Assembly: GCA_022605955.1 (NCBI GenBank)
Contig: JAKCOZ010000032.1
Coordinates: 558,001 to 622,000, forward strand
Origin: Rallus limicola
Taxonomy: Eukaryota > Chordata > Aves > Gruiformes > Rallidae
Length of the DNA: 64,000 nucleotides
Direction: 5' to 3'
Shown in pieces: positions 50,268-62,850 of this stretch (within the stretch, counting starts at the first letter, position 1; the number at the start of each line of letters is the position of its first letter). The notes under the pieces are model-generated. The model did not search any database. It saw only the letters and a list, made by a program, of their open reading frames with translations, and was not told the DNA's origin. Position numbers and translations under genes: made by a program.

Positions 50268-50905
50268 ATAGAATCACAGATTGGCTTGGGTTGGAGGAGT
50301 TCCAACCCACCGCCACGGGCAAGGACACCCTCCACCAGCCCAGGGTGCCCAAAGTTCCATCCAACCAGGACCTGAAGCCTGCCAGGGATCCAAGGGCAGC
50401 CACAAATGCTCTTGCCAAGCTATTCCCGTGCCTCATGACCCTCGCAGTAAAAAAATTCTGCCTTATATTTGAATCTACCCTCTTTTTGTTTATAGCCTTT
50501 ACCTTTTCTCCTTTTGCAACATGGCCCACCTAAAAACTCTGTCCGGTCTTTTTTTTATAAGCCCCCTTCAGGTACTGGAATGATCCTGGAAGGTCTTCCC
50601 AGAGCCTTCTCTACTCTGGGCTGAACAAGCCAAACTCTCACAGCCTGTCTTCATAGGAGAGGTGTTCCAGCCCCTTGATCATCTTCATGGCCTCCTCTGG
50701 ACTCACTTCAATAGCTCTATGTCTCTTCTATACTGGGAACCTGAGAGTTGGACACAGTATTCCAGGTGGGGTCTACAAGAGCAGAGTGGAGGGGGAGAAT
50801 CACTTCCCCAACCCACTGGCCACACTGCTTTTGATGCACCCCAGGGCACAGTCAGCTTTCTGGGCTGTGAGCATACATCATCACTCTATAGTAGCCCTTC
50901 ACAGG
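50268..50905 (-). mobile_element. CR1 LINE, 5'-truncated, minus strand
   Basis: The CR1 3' end is at the left ('tagaatcacagattggcttg', then 'gttggaggagttccaaccc'). The body includes 'agcctgtcttcataggagag' and 'tggccacactgcttttgatg', ending about 50905. The minus-strand translation is broken; the open frame at 50251-50529 keeps 'SNIRQNFFTARVMRHGN' from the ORF2 C-terminus. It is more diverged than the 4.2 and 34.7 kb copies. Confidence 0.9.
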
Positions 50906-52924
50906 TGTGAGATTGCTTAATGTTGGAGCAACTTCTTTCATGCTCCAAACTTTTCAATAAATTAGTAATAAAATAAAAGTTATCCTCATTATAGCAATGA
51001 GGGGCAGAAAAAACAATGTAACATATCACCATCACATCACACAGAGCCAACCAGAGCTGTGGAGACTGATTCCAGATTTCTGGGGGTCCCAGTCCAGTGT
51101 CCCACAGCATGGGGCCCCCTTTCTCTTGCAGTGAGCTCTGGCCTGAGAATTACATCAAGTCACTGCAATTTCACACAAGGGGCAGAGTATGTGTGATGTA
51201 TTGGGAAAAGCCATTAGGTTTCTGGAAGTCACTTGGAACAAAACTCCAGACTATATAAACATTGCAGACTCAGATAATTTCCCTTAACCTAATAAATCTT
51301 TTCCACAAGAGAGCACAAATGTGTACAGTGAATCAGAATGTGCCAAGCAAATTGCATTTGTTTTCCCTCAGACTAAAACAGTGGAGGAATATTTAGAGCT
51401 GATTGCAGAGCCTGGGTTATTCCCATGCCTGGGTGCACATTTATTGGCCAAATCACTTTGGTTCTCCTGGATGCTAGAAGACCTCTGAGTCTACTTGCTT
51501 TCCAGCCAAGAATATTTTGAAAAGTATTATCATGTCATTTCACAAATCATGGGAAGTTATTGTCCTCTTCTTGTAAGGTCCAAACAATTATCCATCACAT
51601 CAGAATTTAAACACAGGTGGGACAAAACCAAGTAGTCTCAAGGGCAAGAACACCTGAAGATGACAATCCATTTCCAATTCCTATTCAGATTTAAACATGG
51701 GTTTTTCATTTTCCCGTGTGGAATACGATGCCACAGGGGAAAACAGCGTGTCTCAAAATATTTGGATTTAGGAATTGGAAACTTGCCACATTTTAATATG
51801 CACTAAGAAGGAACAGCAAGATAACATCTAGCATGTTTGAGCAATCTTGGAGGATGTAGTAGGTAAGGAGATCTTTGGACTTTGGGCAGACAGGAGAGTA
51901 TGGAAGGATAAACAATGATCGTGATTCTGAGGGTGAAGATTTTGAATTTGATTCCCCACTGTTGGTAAGATACCTCTTTATGACAGACAGTGCATTAGAA
52001 AAGGCAGCTCTTGGATACCTGTAGGGACTTGCAGGGACACAGGGAGCAGCATAGCCAGGTCAGGAGGGACAAACGGGATTGCAGCCCTTGTTTCAGAGTA
52101 GGCTCGAGGTCCTACTTGACCTGAGAAAAAGTTTGGAGATAACTTAGGTGTGCTAATACCCAGGCCCAATGGGCAAAGCAGATCAATAGAGTTCCTTGGT
52201 CTGCTACCGGTTCCAGTGCTTCACAAGCAAAGAGCAAGCCATGTGTTCACTTACAGAAACCACAGAAATCCCTGCAGATGGCAATGACAAGGTGCCCCAA
52301 GAAACAGATACACAGGTAAGTAAAACCTAATGCTCTTGACATAGCACCCACCTTCTGTCAAAATACACATTGCCATGTTTCTTCTGTGACTGCAGGCTCT
52401 TCTGAGACTGAGAGAATACAGAAAAGCACCTGACTGTTCCCTTCAAGGCCCAAAATCCTATTGACACCCATGTAAAACAACCAATAGACAAGATCAGAGC
52501 GTGGTAGCTGTATCGTGTGTCCTTGGATAAGCCTGTAAGAAGAGGGGCAGCATTACAGGCAGGATCACTAAAGGCATAGTGGTAGGCACTCTGCCCCTTG
52601 GTCAACAGCACAACAGACCAGTAGGTTAAGGTCTACTGCAAAACAATTAGGTCAAGTTTTATGGGGGACTGTCCCAGAGCAAAGAGAGACAGAGAATACG
52701 CAGCAGCTACACTAAACTCTAGGGAGGTGACACGGCTCTAATGGGTTCTGCTGAATTCAAATGAAAGGGCAGGGTAAATCTCCTGCAAGGAAAGTTACCC
52801 TGCTCCGCCCTGACGCAGGCTCTGTGGTTTAAGTGCACCCGAGAAGGACAGCCTCTGAGGTCCTGAACTGCCTGTTTGGAAATAAGTTGAGGAAGCTGTT
52901 ACTTACAGAAATCCCCCAAACATT
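50906..52924. other. Unique DNA
   Basis: No gene or recognised repeat; only short frames without domains. Confidence 0.6.
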
Positions 52925-53130
52925 CCTGGTTAGGGTTTGGGGTTTGTTTTGATAATTTGCTATTTTGGGCTGGGGATTTTTTTTTTGTTTGGGGTTCTGT
53001 GTTGGGTGTTTTTTGTTTTTTTTTTTTCTTTTAAACTAGTCAGGATTTAGTTTTATTAGTTATGATAAAATATTTGTTTGGGGTTTTTTTAATCTGATGT
53101 TACGTGACTGGGTTTGGGGTTTTTTTGTTT
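52925..53130. repeat. T/G-rich low-complexity block
   Basis: T runs are mixed with GGGG and GGG blocks on the plus strand ('ggttagggtttggggtttg', 'ttgtttggggttctgtgttg', 'gactgggtttggggttttt'). It resembles the 35.64 kb tract. The occasional TTAGGG-like words are not in a regular hexamer array, so it is not an interstitial telomere. Confidence 0.8.
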
Positions 53131-53574
53131 CTTTGATTGTGTTTATCTCTTGCCTCCAAAACAACAGCCATAACTTGTCTTGGAACCTAATATTTATAAG
53201 ATTTATATCCTAACCTTTCATACCAGCAACTGTTCAGCTATCTCCCTACCCTTTCCTTGGCTGTATTAGATGCAGTAAGAACAAGGCAGATGCAAGGGGT
53301 ATTATATGCGCAGTTAAAAGAAGTATTAAAATCGCCACCTTTTTATATGTCATGGGTCTCATTTTGTATCTCATGTCATGTACAATGATTGGTGCATTTC
53401 TTATTTTTTGGTCCAAAACTGCCTGAAGTCAATCAATCTGCCCATGTTCCCCCACCAAGGTTATGATAGTCTAACAGGTCCAATACACAAAGCATCTCTG
53501 CTGAGCACCACTGCACAAGTACCTGGATATCACCCAGTAGAAGGAGGTGGGGAGAATCAGGTAACTGCATCATA

Positions 53575-53979
53575 AACCAGGCGTGTCAACCTACATCTGG
53601 AGAAGAGAAGGCTGCAGGGGACCTCATCGCAGCCTTCCAGTACCTGAAGGGAGCAGAGAAACAGGAGGGGAATCAGCTTTGTAGAAAGGCAGGCAATGGC
53701 AGGACAAGGGGGATGGATTGAAGCTGAAGGAGGGAAGGGTTAGATGAGATATTAGGGGGAAGTTCTTTACAGAGAGAGTGGTGAGGGGCTGAAACGAGCT
53801 GCCCAGAGAGGGGGTGGATGCCCCGCCCCTGGGGGTGTTTAAGGCCAGGTTGGATGAGGCCCTGGGCAGCCTTGTCTAGATCACACCTGGAGGTTGGTGG
53901 CCCTGCCTGTGGCAGGGGGTTGGAACATTGTGATCCTTGGGGTCCCTTCCAACCCAGACCAGTCTGTGATTCTATGATC
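53575..53979 (+). mobile_element. CR1 LINE 3' fragment, plus strand
   Basis: Plus-strand CR1 of the same type as the 23.2 and 34.7 kb copies: 'ctggagaagagaaggctgca', 'agtacctgaagggagcagag', 'gatattagggggaagttctt', 'ggtggccctgcctgtggcag' and the 3' tail 'tctgtgattctatgatct'. The 3' end is at about 53979, with one or two tail repeats remaining. Coding frames are disrupted. Confidence 0.94.
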
Positions 53980-56900
53980 TCTCAACAGCTTTATTAGAGA
54001 CAAGAGGCTTCAGGAAGACTCTGCAACACCTCCTGAAGGGACCTGGTCACTGGAACTTCAGTTTTTGCCTTGCTGCAGCTCAGAACACCACCTTCCTTCA
54101 TCTGATGCATCACAAGCCAAAGTACAAATACTTTGGAGGTATGACCTTGCTTATCAGTAGAACTTAATAGACAGACTGACTGCCTGATTCCAAATGGCAC
54201 TTGTACTAGCAGAAATGGTAAATAAATGGGATCCAACAGGCTTGTAAGATTATACTTGCACATAAGGCTTGGCAGGAGAGATAAATCAGTGGGGTTTTTC
54301 TTTCTAAACCCAACACAAACTTTGATTAAGTAAATAAAAAAAGTAAATCTTAAATCTAAGCTTCTCTCACAGCAAACTGGGAAATGGTTGGCACTAGGAG
54401 CCACCAGAAGGGTCACTGCTGCTAATACCTTAGCATAAAGAGCACTGGTAAACTGAGGGTGTCACTGTAAAACATTTCTTAAAGCGGTTTGCACAATGAA
54501 AGCACTAGAGTATTTTATAAAGCCAGGTTTTGTCCCTGCTTGGGTGAATTGCTAAACGGCTGCCACTTCAGGAAATCATTCCAAAGTGGTTTACTCTCCT
54601 GCACAAGGTCAGGCTACCACCAGGACAATTTCCTTCCTTCTCCTTTCCTTTCTTCTCACTCCTTGCTTTACCTCTTTATAGAAAATCACATTTTTGCTTT
54701 TATTGTTATAGACGTTACCTTGGAAAACTGCTAGATGGTGCTAGAATATATACATATGCAATACTGTGCTAATACAGTGGTTTAGGCTACAATCCCCATC
54801 CCTAGATTTAGGCTTCTGATGCAATCGCCTTGTGATTGCTTGTTGTACATAAGCAGAAGGCTGTGTCCAGGACGGCAGAGTCTTATTTCCTCATACTGGG
54901 GCAAGGGGAGGGAGCTACACACTGTAATCACATCAGGGCACAGGTCAAAAAGGTGAACTGACCTAGTTGGGGTGTGCAGGTCAATTCTACACACACATCC
55001 AGCAAGCGTGCAACTGTATGAATTCTAGATTCCAAACTACATTAAAAAAAGACATCTTCTAGACCCCACTATCTTCTTTTTCACTGCAAATAATCTTGGA
55101 AGATGGAAAAAGAGGAAGCAGGAGAAGGAGAACCTCCCTTCTCCCCCAAAAAAAACAAATAGCAAAAGAGAAAAAAGCAACCTGTTCCAAAGGAGGTCTA
55201 CAGCAAAAGAGCATCAGCTACCCAACTCTCCTGTGACTCAGCACTGCTCCAACTGGTGCCAGTGACCTTGGAGCCTTTCGTGCGTGAAAGTTGAAAACCT
55301 GTCCATCATAAATGTATGTGATTATAAATGAGCAATGCAGTTAAGAAGTATTACAACACAGAGAGGAGCACACAGAGTCGCTCTGGAGCATTTGGTTTTT
55401 ACACAGCACAGACTTGGTCCATAATCTACTACAGGTTTAACACATTAAAAAAAAAAGACATTTAAAACTGGTATTAATATACTTGATTTTTAACACTAAT
55501 GAGTAAGCATGTGGACAAGGAGGGAAAAGAAAGCCCTAAGCAGACTAAGCCCAGGTTTAATTACTGTTAATCTGCTGAGATGTTCACATCAGAAATACCA
55601 CCCTGGCATTTTCCTATTTACCAGCTGCAGATCAAGCTCTGTAACATTTAATCTTTGAAGGTACTTGCCCTTTGAAAACCTTCTTTCCCTCACCTTTCTC
55701 CCAACAAATCACTTCCTCTGCTCATACTACACAGCAGCTTCTCTGCAAGTCTCTTCCTGACTAGCCCCCCACAAAGAGAGCCAGGGGGGCAATTGCTCCT
55801 GCCTCCTTTGCAGATTTTCCTTCCTGGGGTCCTACACCAGTGTCGGGGATATCAGCTTTACCCGGACAAGCAAGAACCCTGTGAGGGCAGAACAGTCACA
55901 GACACACTCCTACTCACAGGCAGAATTGCGCAAGTGTCACTAGATAAGGTGCCCAAAGAGCTGTTGAGGTCAGAGCAACACATGAACCAGTCTAGAAGCA
56001 ATCAAGCCACTTCAGGAGATCTAGAGCTACTTCATTCCTAGGTAAAGGCAAAGCTAGCACCACCTCACTTGCATAAACCTACAAGCAATCAGATCCAAAC
56101 GCTGATAACCGCACAGGAACAATGTTTATCCTTTAGGCTAGCAACAGCTGGAAAGGCCAATACCTCTTCACGCTCAATTTTGCCAAGCTACTGTCTCTAA
56201 TAAGTTATAGGATAAATTGATTTCTTTTCAGCTTCTTATGCATGGGGAGGATGATACTCGTGCATGGAAGTTTTTCAACAGAAAGTTTCAGAGCATCAGG
56301 TACCCCTGAAATATTTTAGAATAAAAACCTACAGTAAGAACAGAATTATGAAGCTAATTCACTTCTCAGAAATAACAGCCTTGGTTAACACTGCATGAGA
56401 TTTAACCCTTTTCTCAGGGAAAGTCAGCCTGTCATCACATACAGCCTATCTTTCATGCTCTTTCAGACTCATGGGAAACCGGACCTACCTCCAGCTGAGT
56501 GCTAGAAGTTTCAGTTAAGCTTCGTGCTTTCCAAGACCAAAATTATGTGGAACCATTTTCATTTGACCTCTCCTTTTCCAACTTGCTATTTCTACATTTT
56601 TAAGAAACCATGTATAATCTTGAATAAAACCCCACTTATTCATACCTATTTCTACATGTGTTGCAACTCAAGATTTTTAGTGAAAAGCCATGTGATGTTT
56701 CCAAGGAAGTGTAAATCACCAGCATTAGATTTATCAACTTCATTTTGTACTTTCAACATTAAGTATAAAAGATGATTTTAATTTCCAGGGGGGAAAAAAA
56801 TAAAGCAATAAAAATCATTTCTGCCCTGCTGCTACTTAGCTTGAGATCAGCATTTGTTCTTTGCACTAAACAAAAAAGAAAAAAAACCAAGAAAAATCCA

Positions 56901-58349
56901 TTAAGATTCACAAATTTTATTAAAAAAAACACAGTTGCAAACAGAACTTATGATCTACAAGCACCTCAGAAGTGTAACACCCTTATTAGCTTTATTGACA
57001 CTGTGACATTATCATCTGCAAAACACCAATTAAGAAAGATTTTAATTATTTTTTCCTCCATCAAGAAACCCACTCATTCAAACAAATGACATTGAAAATG
57101 CAGGTCTTTACATGGCAAAGCATTCAGTGCTTTTCCAGCTGCTGCTCTCTCCCTATATCTGTTTTAGCCCATATCAAGAAATGCCTGTTCCCCACAGCTC
57201 CTTTTTTTAGATAAATGGCCTTGCCCTGGGAGAAAAGCTCCTTTCCAATACAGCAGAAAGCACCTAAGTACCAATAAAACATCCAAATTGGGAGAACTAC
57301 AGCCTCTGGATGGTCAACAGAACTTTCCAGAGACTATGAATCTCCAGGTCTCACAGCTAACAACTTCAGCACTTCATTATCTGCTTTTCCAACTCACCAA
57401 CCAAGTCAGCAGAGGAAGTTCACGTGGCAAATAGCAGAAGAAAACCAAGCTCACCTGGCACCCATCAAATGAAGACTATTGTTCCCCAAACAGTCTTCAA
57501 AGGAAGTTAATCCAGCATTAATGTCACCACATCAATATTTCCCTGGTTCCAGTCAGTTCTACCTGATATATATCCTTACCTCAGTGCCAGCTACGCCCAC
57601 TTTCTCCTGCTGCCATGCATCACACACCTGGTGGCTATGCCTTTATCTAGGTGATTAAAGATAAAACATTCATTTTGTCCCAGCCAAGCCTCCTTGTCCT
57701 GCTCCAGCCTATTCCTCCTTGCGGTTTCTCTTCATAAAAGCTTAACGTGGATTAAACATTATGCTCTGCTAGGCCCTACCTTTATGCTCAGGCTCTGCTG
57801 GCTCAGCAGCTTTTTACTTACAGAAGGCAGGGTACTTGCTTCATTCCATAAAGCAGCTCTCCACAAAGCTCTCTAGAACCCCACCATGACATGGGACTTG
57901 CAGACTTGCAGGGAGGAGAGAAATTTCTCTATCACATGGCACCAGGAGTCAGTGCTTAAATGGAGGTGCCTTATCAAGGTTCTGAAGCTCGTCAGAGGCT
58001 GGCACAGCCTTGTGCAAAGCAGCACTTCTCTGCAGAAACACATCAGGAGTCCTGCTGAGTTTGGAACCCTTCTCTTTTCCCCATCCCATTTTTAACAGCA
58101 ACTTCCCATTGGTTTTCCCAGACCATGCAAAGAAACTTATATCAGGTCACCACACTCCAAATCCCACCTCTTCACTGCCCCTGACAATTTCTTATGTGAA
58201 CACGCAATCAACAGTCTTCCAAGTATCTAACAAAATCTGAAACATCCAAGCATGAAGACCAGCTCCTTTTTGCCTTCCTGTGTGGAAAGAGCATGTATTT
58301 TCCGCACTGGTAGAAGTAAAAAGACTAGATAAGAAAGAACATTGCTTAT
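53980..58349. other. Unique DNA, no gene supported
   Basis: No gene or recognised transposon. A 140-codon minus-strand frame (53994-54416) has no recognisable domain. About 56760-57060 is A-rich. Confidence 0.55.
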
Positions 58350-59068
58350 TTTTGGTAAATAACAACTCTGTGCAATGCTACAGGCTTGAGGAAAGGTGGC
58401 TGGAGAGCTGTCAGGTAGAGGAGAACCTCAGGGTGTTGGGTGACTGCCGACTCAATGTGAGCCAGCAGTGTGCCCAGGTGGCCAGGAAGGCCAATGGCAT
58501 CCTGGCTTGTATCAGACACTGCATGGCCAGTAGGTCTGGGGAGGTGATTGTGCCCCCAGACTCAGCTTTCATGAGGCTGCACCTCGAGTGTTGTGTCCTG
58601 TTCTGGGCCCCTCACTACAAGAAGGACATCGAGGTCCTCAAGTGTGTCCAGAAAACTGTGATGAGGCTGCGGAAGGGGATGAAGGGCAAATCCTATGAGG
58701 AGCGGCTGAAGGAGCTGGGGGTGTTTAGCCTTGAGAAGAGGAGGCTGGAGGGAGACCTTATCACTGCCTTCAATGACCTGACAGGAGGCTGTAGAGATGT
58801 GGGCGATGGTCTCTTCAGCCAGGTGACAGGTGATAGGACAAGGAGAAATGGGCTCAAGCTGCACCAGGGCAGGGTCAGATCAGATGTTAGGAAAAAGTTC
58901 TTCACCGAAAGGGTTTCACTGAAAGGGAGGGGGTTGAGTCAGTGACCCTGGATGTGTTTAAAAGATGGGTAGATGAGGTACTTAGGGATATGGTTTAACA
59001 TAGGGCAGGAATGGTTGGACTCAATCTTAAAGGTCTTTTCCAACCTAGTCATTCTGTGATTCTATTTT
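58350..59068 (+). mobile_element. CR1 LINE, 5'-truncated, with the longest surviving ORF2 tail
   Basis: About 720 bp of CR1 in plus orientation, ending in the 3' signature 'cattctgtgattctatttta'. A frame of 221 codons (58280-58945) runs from unique sequence into the element. From about residue 34 it reads as the CR1 ORF2 C-terminal region after the reverse transcriptase core: 'MRLHLECCVLFWAPHYKKD' (about 98-116), '[20 protein letters not shown]' (about 139-158), 'GDRTRRNGLKLHQGRVRSD' and 'KKFFTERVS'. The frame is lost just before the 'WNRLPREVV'-type motif expected next. There is no reverse transcriptase catalytic motif, so it is inactive. The first about 33 residues are not CR1. Confidence 0.95.
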
Positions 59069-59970
59069 AACGAAAACTGTCTTACTCCAGTGCTCCAGCC
59101 ACAAATGTGCTCACTGCTTTATTCCTAAACCCTACCTCGCTGACAGAAGTTCCCATGACAGCCATAGGATACAGAGTGGGAAGTATACGCTCTGAATGGG
59201 AGCAGTATCTCACAAAGAGTTACTGACAGCCCTTCAGGTAATGACTTGGAAACAAAAACTTGAAGGACAGAGGGCTCTAGAAGTACCCAAGGCCAAGGTG
59301 ACACACCGAGATGTAACAGACGTGGAGGGGAAGGGCAGGCTATGAGTTGCTCACAGTGACAAGGAATAACATCCCTGTACAGGAGGGAGATCCCACAGGG
59401 CTTTGGGTTACCCCAAGAGGACAGGCCGGAATTACTCAAGCAGTCCTTACCCAAAGGAGGAGACGTGTCTGGAGGCACACAGGCAGTAACCAGGAGCACT
59501 GCAGACTGGAGCGGGGCCCAAAGCCAGACATCTGGAGCCCTCTGGCCCGTGCAGCCCTTTAGTTCTCCAAAAGGGAGGGATCACACAGAGTACTGGCCTT
59601 GGATTCATTCCAACGTGTCGCATCAGGCTTGCCAAAGAAAAGCAGTAACTTCCCATAATGACCCTGTGTCACACACACCACTACTCCCTCTCACCTGGGA
59701 AAGGCAAGAGGACTCACCATACTGAAATTAATTTGACAGTAACCTTGAGAGAGTTGGGGAGATTGTTTTGTTCATCTAATGACTACAGAGGGACTTTTTG
59801 TGCTGGGATTTCATAAAATCTAGCTGTTTGCTATTTAAACAAAAAATAATCTTACATGAACCTCCAACTTTGAGTCCCCCTGCAATTGCAAAGGTGATTG
59901 TGTTCAAATAGCTGGCTTTCTCCTTTGCTGCTCTGCTTCTCACCACTCCAGTGGCTTCTAGAGGAAAACT
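59069..59970. other. Unique DNA
   Basis: No gene or recognised repeat; overlapping frames up to 124 codons without a domain. Confidence 0.55.
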
Positions 59971-60107
59971 ATCTCTTAGACATCACAGTAGTTGCTCCAG
60001 AGGTCACTGGACTGTATGAAACTCCGTATCTCAGCCTACCATCTCTTAGACATCACAGTAGTTGCTCCAGAGGTCACTGGACTGTATGAAACTCCGTATC
60101 TCAGCCT
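59971..60107. repeat. 70-bp tandem duplication, two copies
   Basis: Copy 1 is 59971-60040 and copy 2 starts at 60041. They are identical over at least 67 bp, both starting 'atctcttagacatcacagta' and ending 'ccgtatctcagcct'. The lack of any difference implies either a very recent duplication or an assembly error. Confidence 0.98.
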
Positions 60108-62033
60108 TACTGCTAGTGCTAGTAAGTGAAGAGCGATGGACTGTAGCAAAGAAGGGCAACAATTTAGAGACCTCTGAGAGCCCTTATGCACCCCAGAAAT
60201 GTCTCTTATCAGCACTTGTAACTAGTAGTCACTTAACCTTTCACTCTTTCAAGGAGTCACATTCCGTGATCTACTGGGCTGCCACTGTAGAAATAATTAA
60301 TGAAGACAGCATAGGAAGTAATAATTTACAGTTGCATGTCTGTAAACCCAAGTCCTCAGTGTGTTCTATGGCTGCTAATGAAAAATATGCAAAAGACAAT
60401 AGGTTATGTGTTGAAATGTGATCGATGCTAAAGCTCTTCCTGGGACAGAAATGTCACAGAGGGGGGGATGACGCCATCAAAGCTGAACAAAGAGGGGGGA
60501 ACAATGCCTGGGGTACCAGAAAGCCTTTCTCTGGGTTTGCAGGGGTTACTTTCTTAGTTTCACTTTAAACAGGAGCAAAAGGTATGAAGCTGTTATAATT
60601 TCATGCAAGCTTGCAAAGTTGAGTGTCCTTATAAAAAGAGCAATTATACACACACTTTAAGCATGGAGCAGCACAATAATTAAATGAGTAATTACCTTCC
60701 CACTTTTAAGATGTCATGCAATTAAACTTAATTAAACATTCTCTATACTTCACTAATCTTATACAAACACAGAAGAAGGTACGAAGGGTGTGGAAAAAAA
60801 AAAAGGGGGGCATGTGGCATAAGGTTGAGGCCATTATTCTCCCTTAAAATAAAAAAGTAACACTGAGCAGGCAGCTCTGGATTCTCATGTAATTGCCTTG
60901 TTCCTGGTCAGGATATAACCTGTCCCAAGCTAAAGACAACCAATAGACAGAGGCAGTACAATGCCATTTAACTTTATGCAGCTTTTTTATAGGCAACATG
61001 GCAAAATGCTCTTCAGAAGAGACAGTTTCAAGGTAAGGAAAGTGCTGGCATTTTAGAGCAGAGGGAGTGAAGAATTCCATACAGACAGGCCACAACAAAT
61101 GAAAAACAAAACCTTGAATGCAAGCACAAGTCCAAGGTTTCTCTTTTCCCCAGCAGAGCAACATCTGCAGGACATAAGAGAGGAAGATGCAGGCAGCTGT
61201 GGTGCAAGGACCACTGTGAACTTTCTCCTATCCTGATCTGAAATGCAAACAAGCTTCATGAGGGCACAGCGCACGTACTTCTGCTAATTATTTATTTATT
61301 CATTCATTCACATACAGGCTGTATCACATACACTGTCTCTAGCTGCACATTACTCTCACCTGAAGCGATAAAATTAAGAGAAAAATAAGTCTTCTCAGGT
61401 AACAAGAATTCTGTCCTCCACCACTCCAAGCCAAACCCAAAAAAGGCCCCGATCAGTACATCTAGAGAGAAAGCCTGACTGCACCGAGGCTGCAAACACA
61501 ATGTTTATTAACTCTGGGTGTCCTCAGATGCTGACCCACCTTCAAACCCACATGCATTCAAACCCTTTTGCCTCTTTTTTCCACTCTTGTCCTCTTCTTC
61601 CAAGTCCTGGTTCCAAGCACTACAAAATCACTTTGAGACCATCTCAGCAAAACGTGTCTGGGAACATCAGTCTTGCCATTTTCCACCCTCATTTCTTCCA
61701 ATATCCCGAGCAGTTCCACAGGACCAAAAACTGTCATTAGAATCAGCAGAGGGGACTTAAACATGAGTTGAGCCTATCAGCACAATGATGGGACAAAAGC
61801 AGGTTGCTTGAATATAAAGGCTCTTATCAAACAAGGTTAGATGGCAGCATGAAAATGATGGTGGAAAAGTCATAATGCTAAGCAGCATTCCACACCACTG
61901 AGTGTGACTGAGTGCCAAAAACCAGATGGAAATGCTGAGCTGCACACCCACCCCTGCTGCCCCATGCAAGGAGAACTTGTCATTTATTTGCCATTGCCTC
62001 ACAATAAGACACAAGCTTGGCTAAAATCTCAGA
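60108..62033. other. Unique DNA with one AT-rich island
   Basis: No gene was recognised. A12 followed by G7 lies near 60794-60812. The block 60590-60770 is listed separately. Confidence 0.5.
60590..60770. promoter_or_regulatory. Candidate conserved noncoding element
   Basis: Unique AT-rich block with 'catgcaagcttgcaaag', 'gcacaataattaaatgag', 'gtaattaccttcccac' and 'caattaaacttaattaaac'. There are several TAATTA/TTAATT cores and no coding frame. Assigned on texture only. Confidence 0.28.
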
Positions 62034-62362
62034 TTCACAGAATTGTAGGAGTTGGAAGGGGCCTCTAGAGATCATCAAGTCCAACCCACCACCAAAGCAG
62101 GTCACACGGGGGGGGGTTCCAGAACATCTTCAGAGAAGGAGACTCCAGCTCCGCCCCCCACCCCCCTACCCCCTGGGCAGCCTGTCCCAGGGCTCTGTCA
62201 CCCTCACTGGGAAGTTCTTCCACATATTGATGTGGAACTTCCTGTGCTCCAACTTGAGGCCATTGCCCTTTGTCCTGTCCCCACAGACACTGAGAAGAGG
62301 CTGGCCATTTCCCCCTGTGTCCCACACTTCAGATAGTTATAAACATTGATCAGATCCCCAAG
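62034..62362 (-). mobile_element. CR1 LINE 3' fragment, minus strand
   Basis: The CR1 3' end is at the left ('tcacagaattgtaggagttg', then 'atcatcaagtccaaccc'), minus orientation. The body ends at 'agttataaacattgatcaga'. It is of the 4.2/13.1 kb type. It contains G10 at about 62108 and a C-rich run at about 62150-62170. In element coordinates it breaks just downstream of where the neighbouring plus-strand piece stops (see findings). Confidence 0.93.
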
Positions 62363-62449
62363 TTCATTGCACACTAAACAGTAACTTTAATACAATTTCT
62401 GTATTGCTGATTCTGAATTTAAATCACACAGCACTTAAGTGTTGTCAGC

Positions 62450-62850
62450 TATAGAGGATTGAGAATTAACAAGGGCAAGTGTAGGGTCTTCCATCTGGGG
62501 AACAACCACCCCAGGTACCAGTATAGGTTGGGGACTGGCCTGTTGGAGAGCAGCGTAGGTGAGAGGGTCCTGGGGAAAAGCAGGATGACCATGAGCCAGC
62601 GATGTGTCCTTGTGGCAAAGAAGGCTGATGGCATCCTGAAGTGTATTAGAAGGGGTGAGGTTAGTAGGTCAAGAGAGGTCCTTCTCCTCCTCTGCTCTGC
62701 CCTGGTGAGACCACACCTGGAATACTGTGTCCAGCTCTGGGCCTCTCAGCTCAAGAAGGACATAGAACAACTTGAAAGAGTCCAGCACAGGGCCACCAAG
62801 GTGATGGAGTGGAACACCTTCCTTATGAGGACAGGCTGAGGGAGCTCTTT
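62450..62850 (+). mobile_element. CR1 LINE internal fragment, plus strand, lacking the 3' end
   Basis: Plus-strand CR1 internal region from 'gggcaagtgtagggtcttcc' to 'gacaggctgagggagctctt', where it stops abruptly without the 3' third. The 126-codon frame at 62459-62839 is CR1 ORF2: 'QRCVLVAKKADGILKCIRR', 'RPHLEYCVQLWASQLKKDIE' and '[13 protein letters not shown]'. CR1 copies are normally truncated at the 5' end, so a missing 3' end is unusual and suggests rearrangement. Confidence 0.94.

Noticed and set aside
52925..53130. Interstitial telomeric repeat
   Set aside because: Only isolated TTAGGG-like words; no hexamer periodicity.
53994..54416. 140-codon minus-strand open frame
   Set aside because: No domain recognised, and the frame begins in unique sequence without promoter or splice context.
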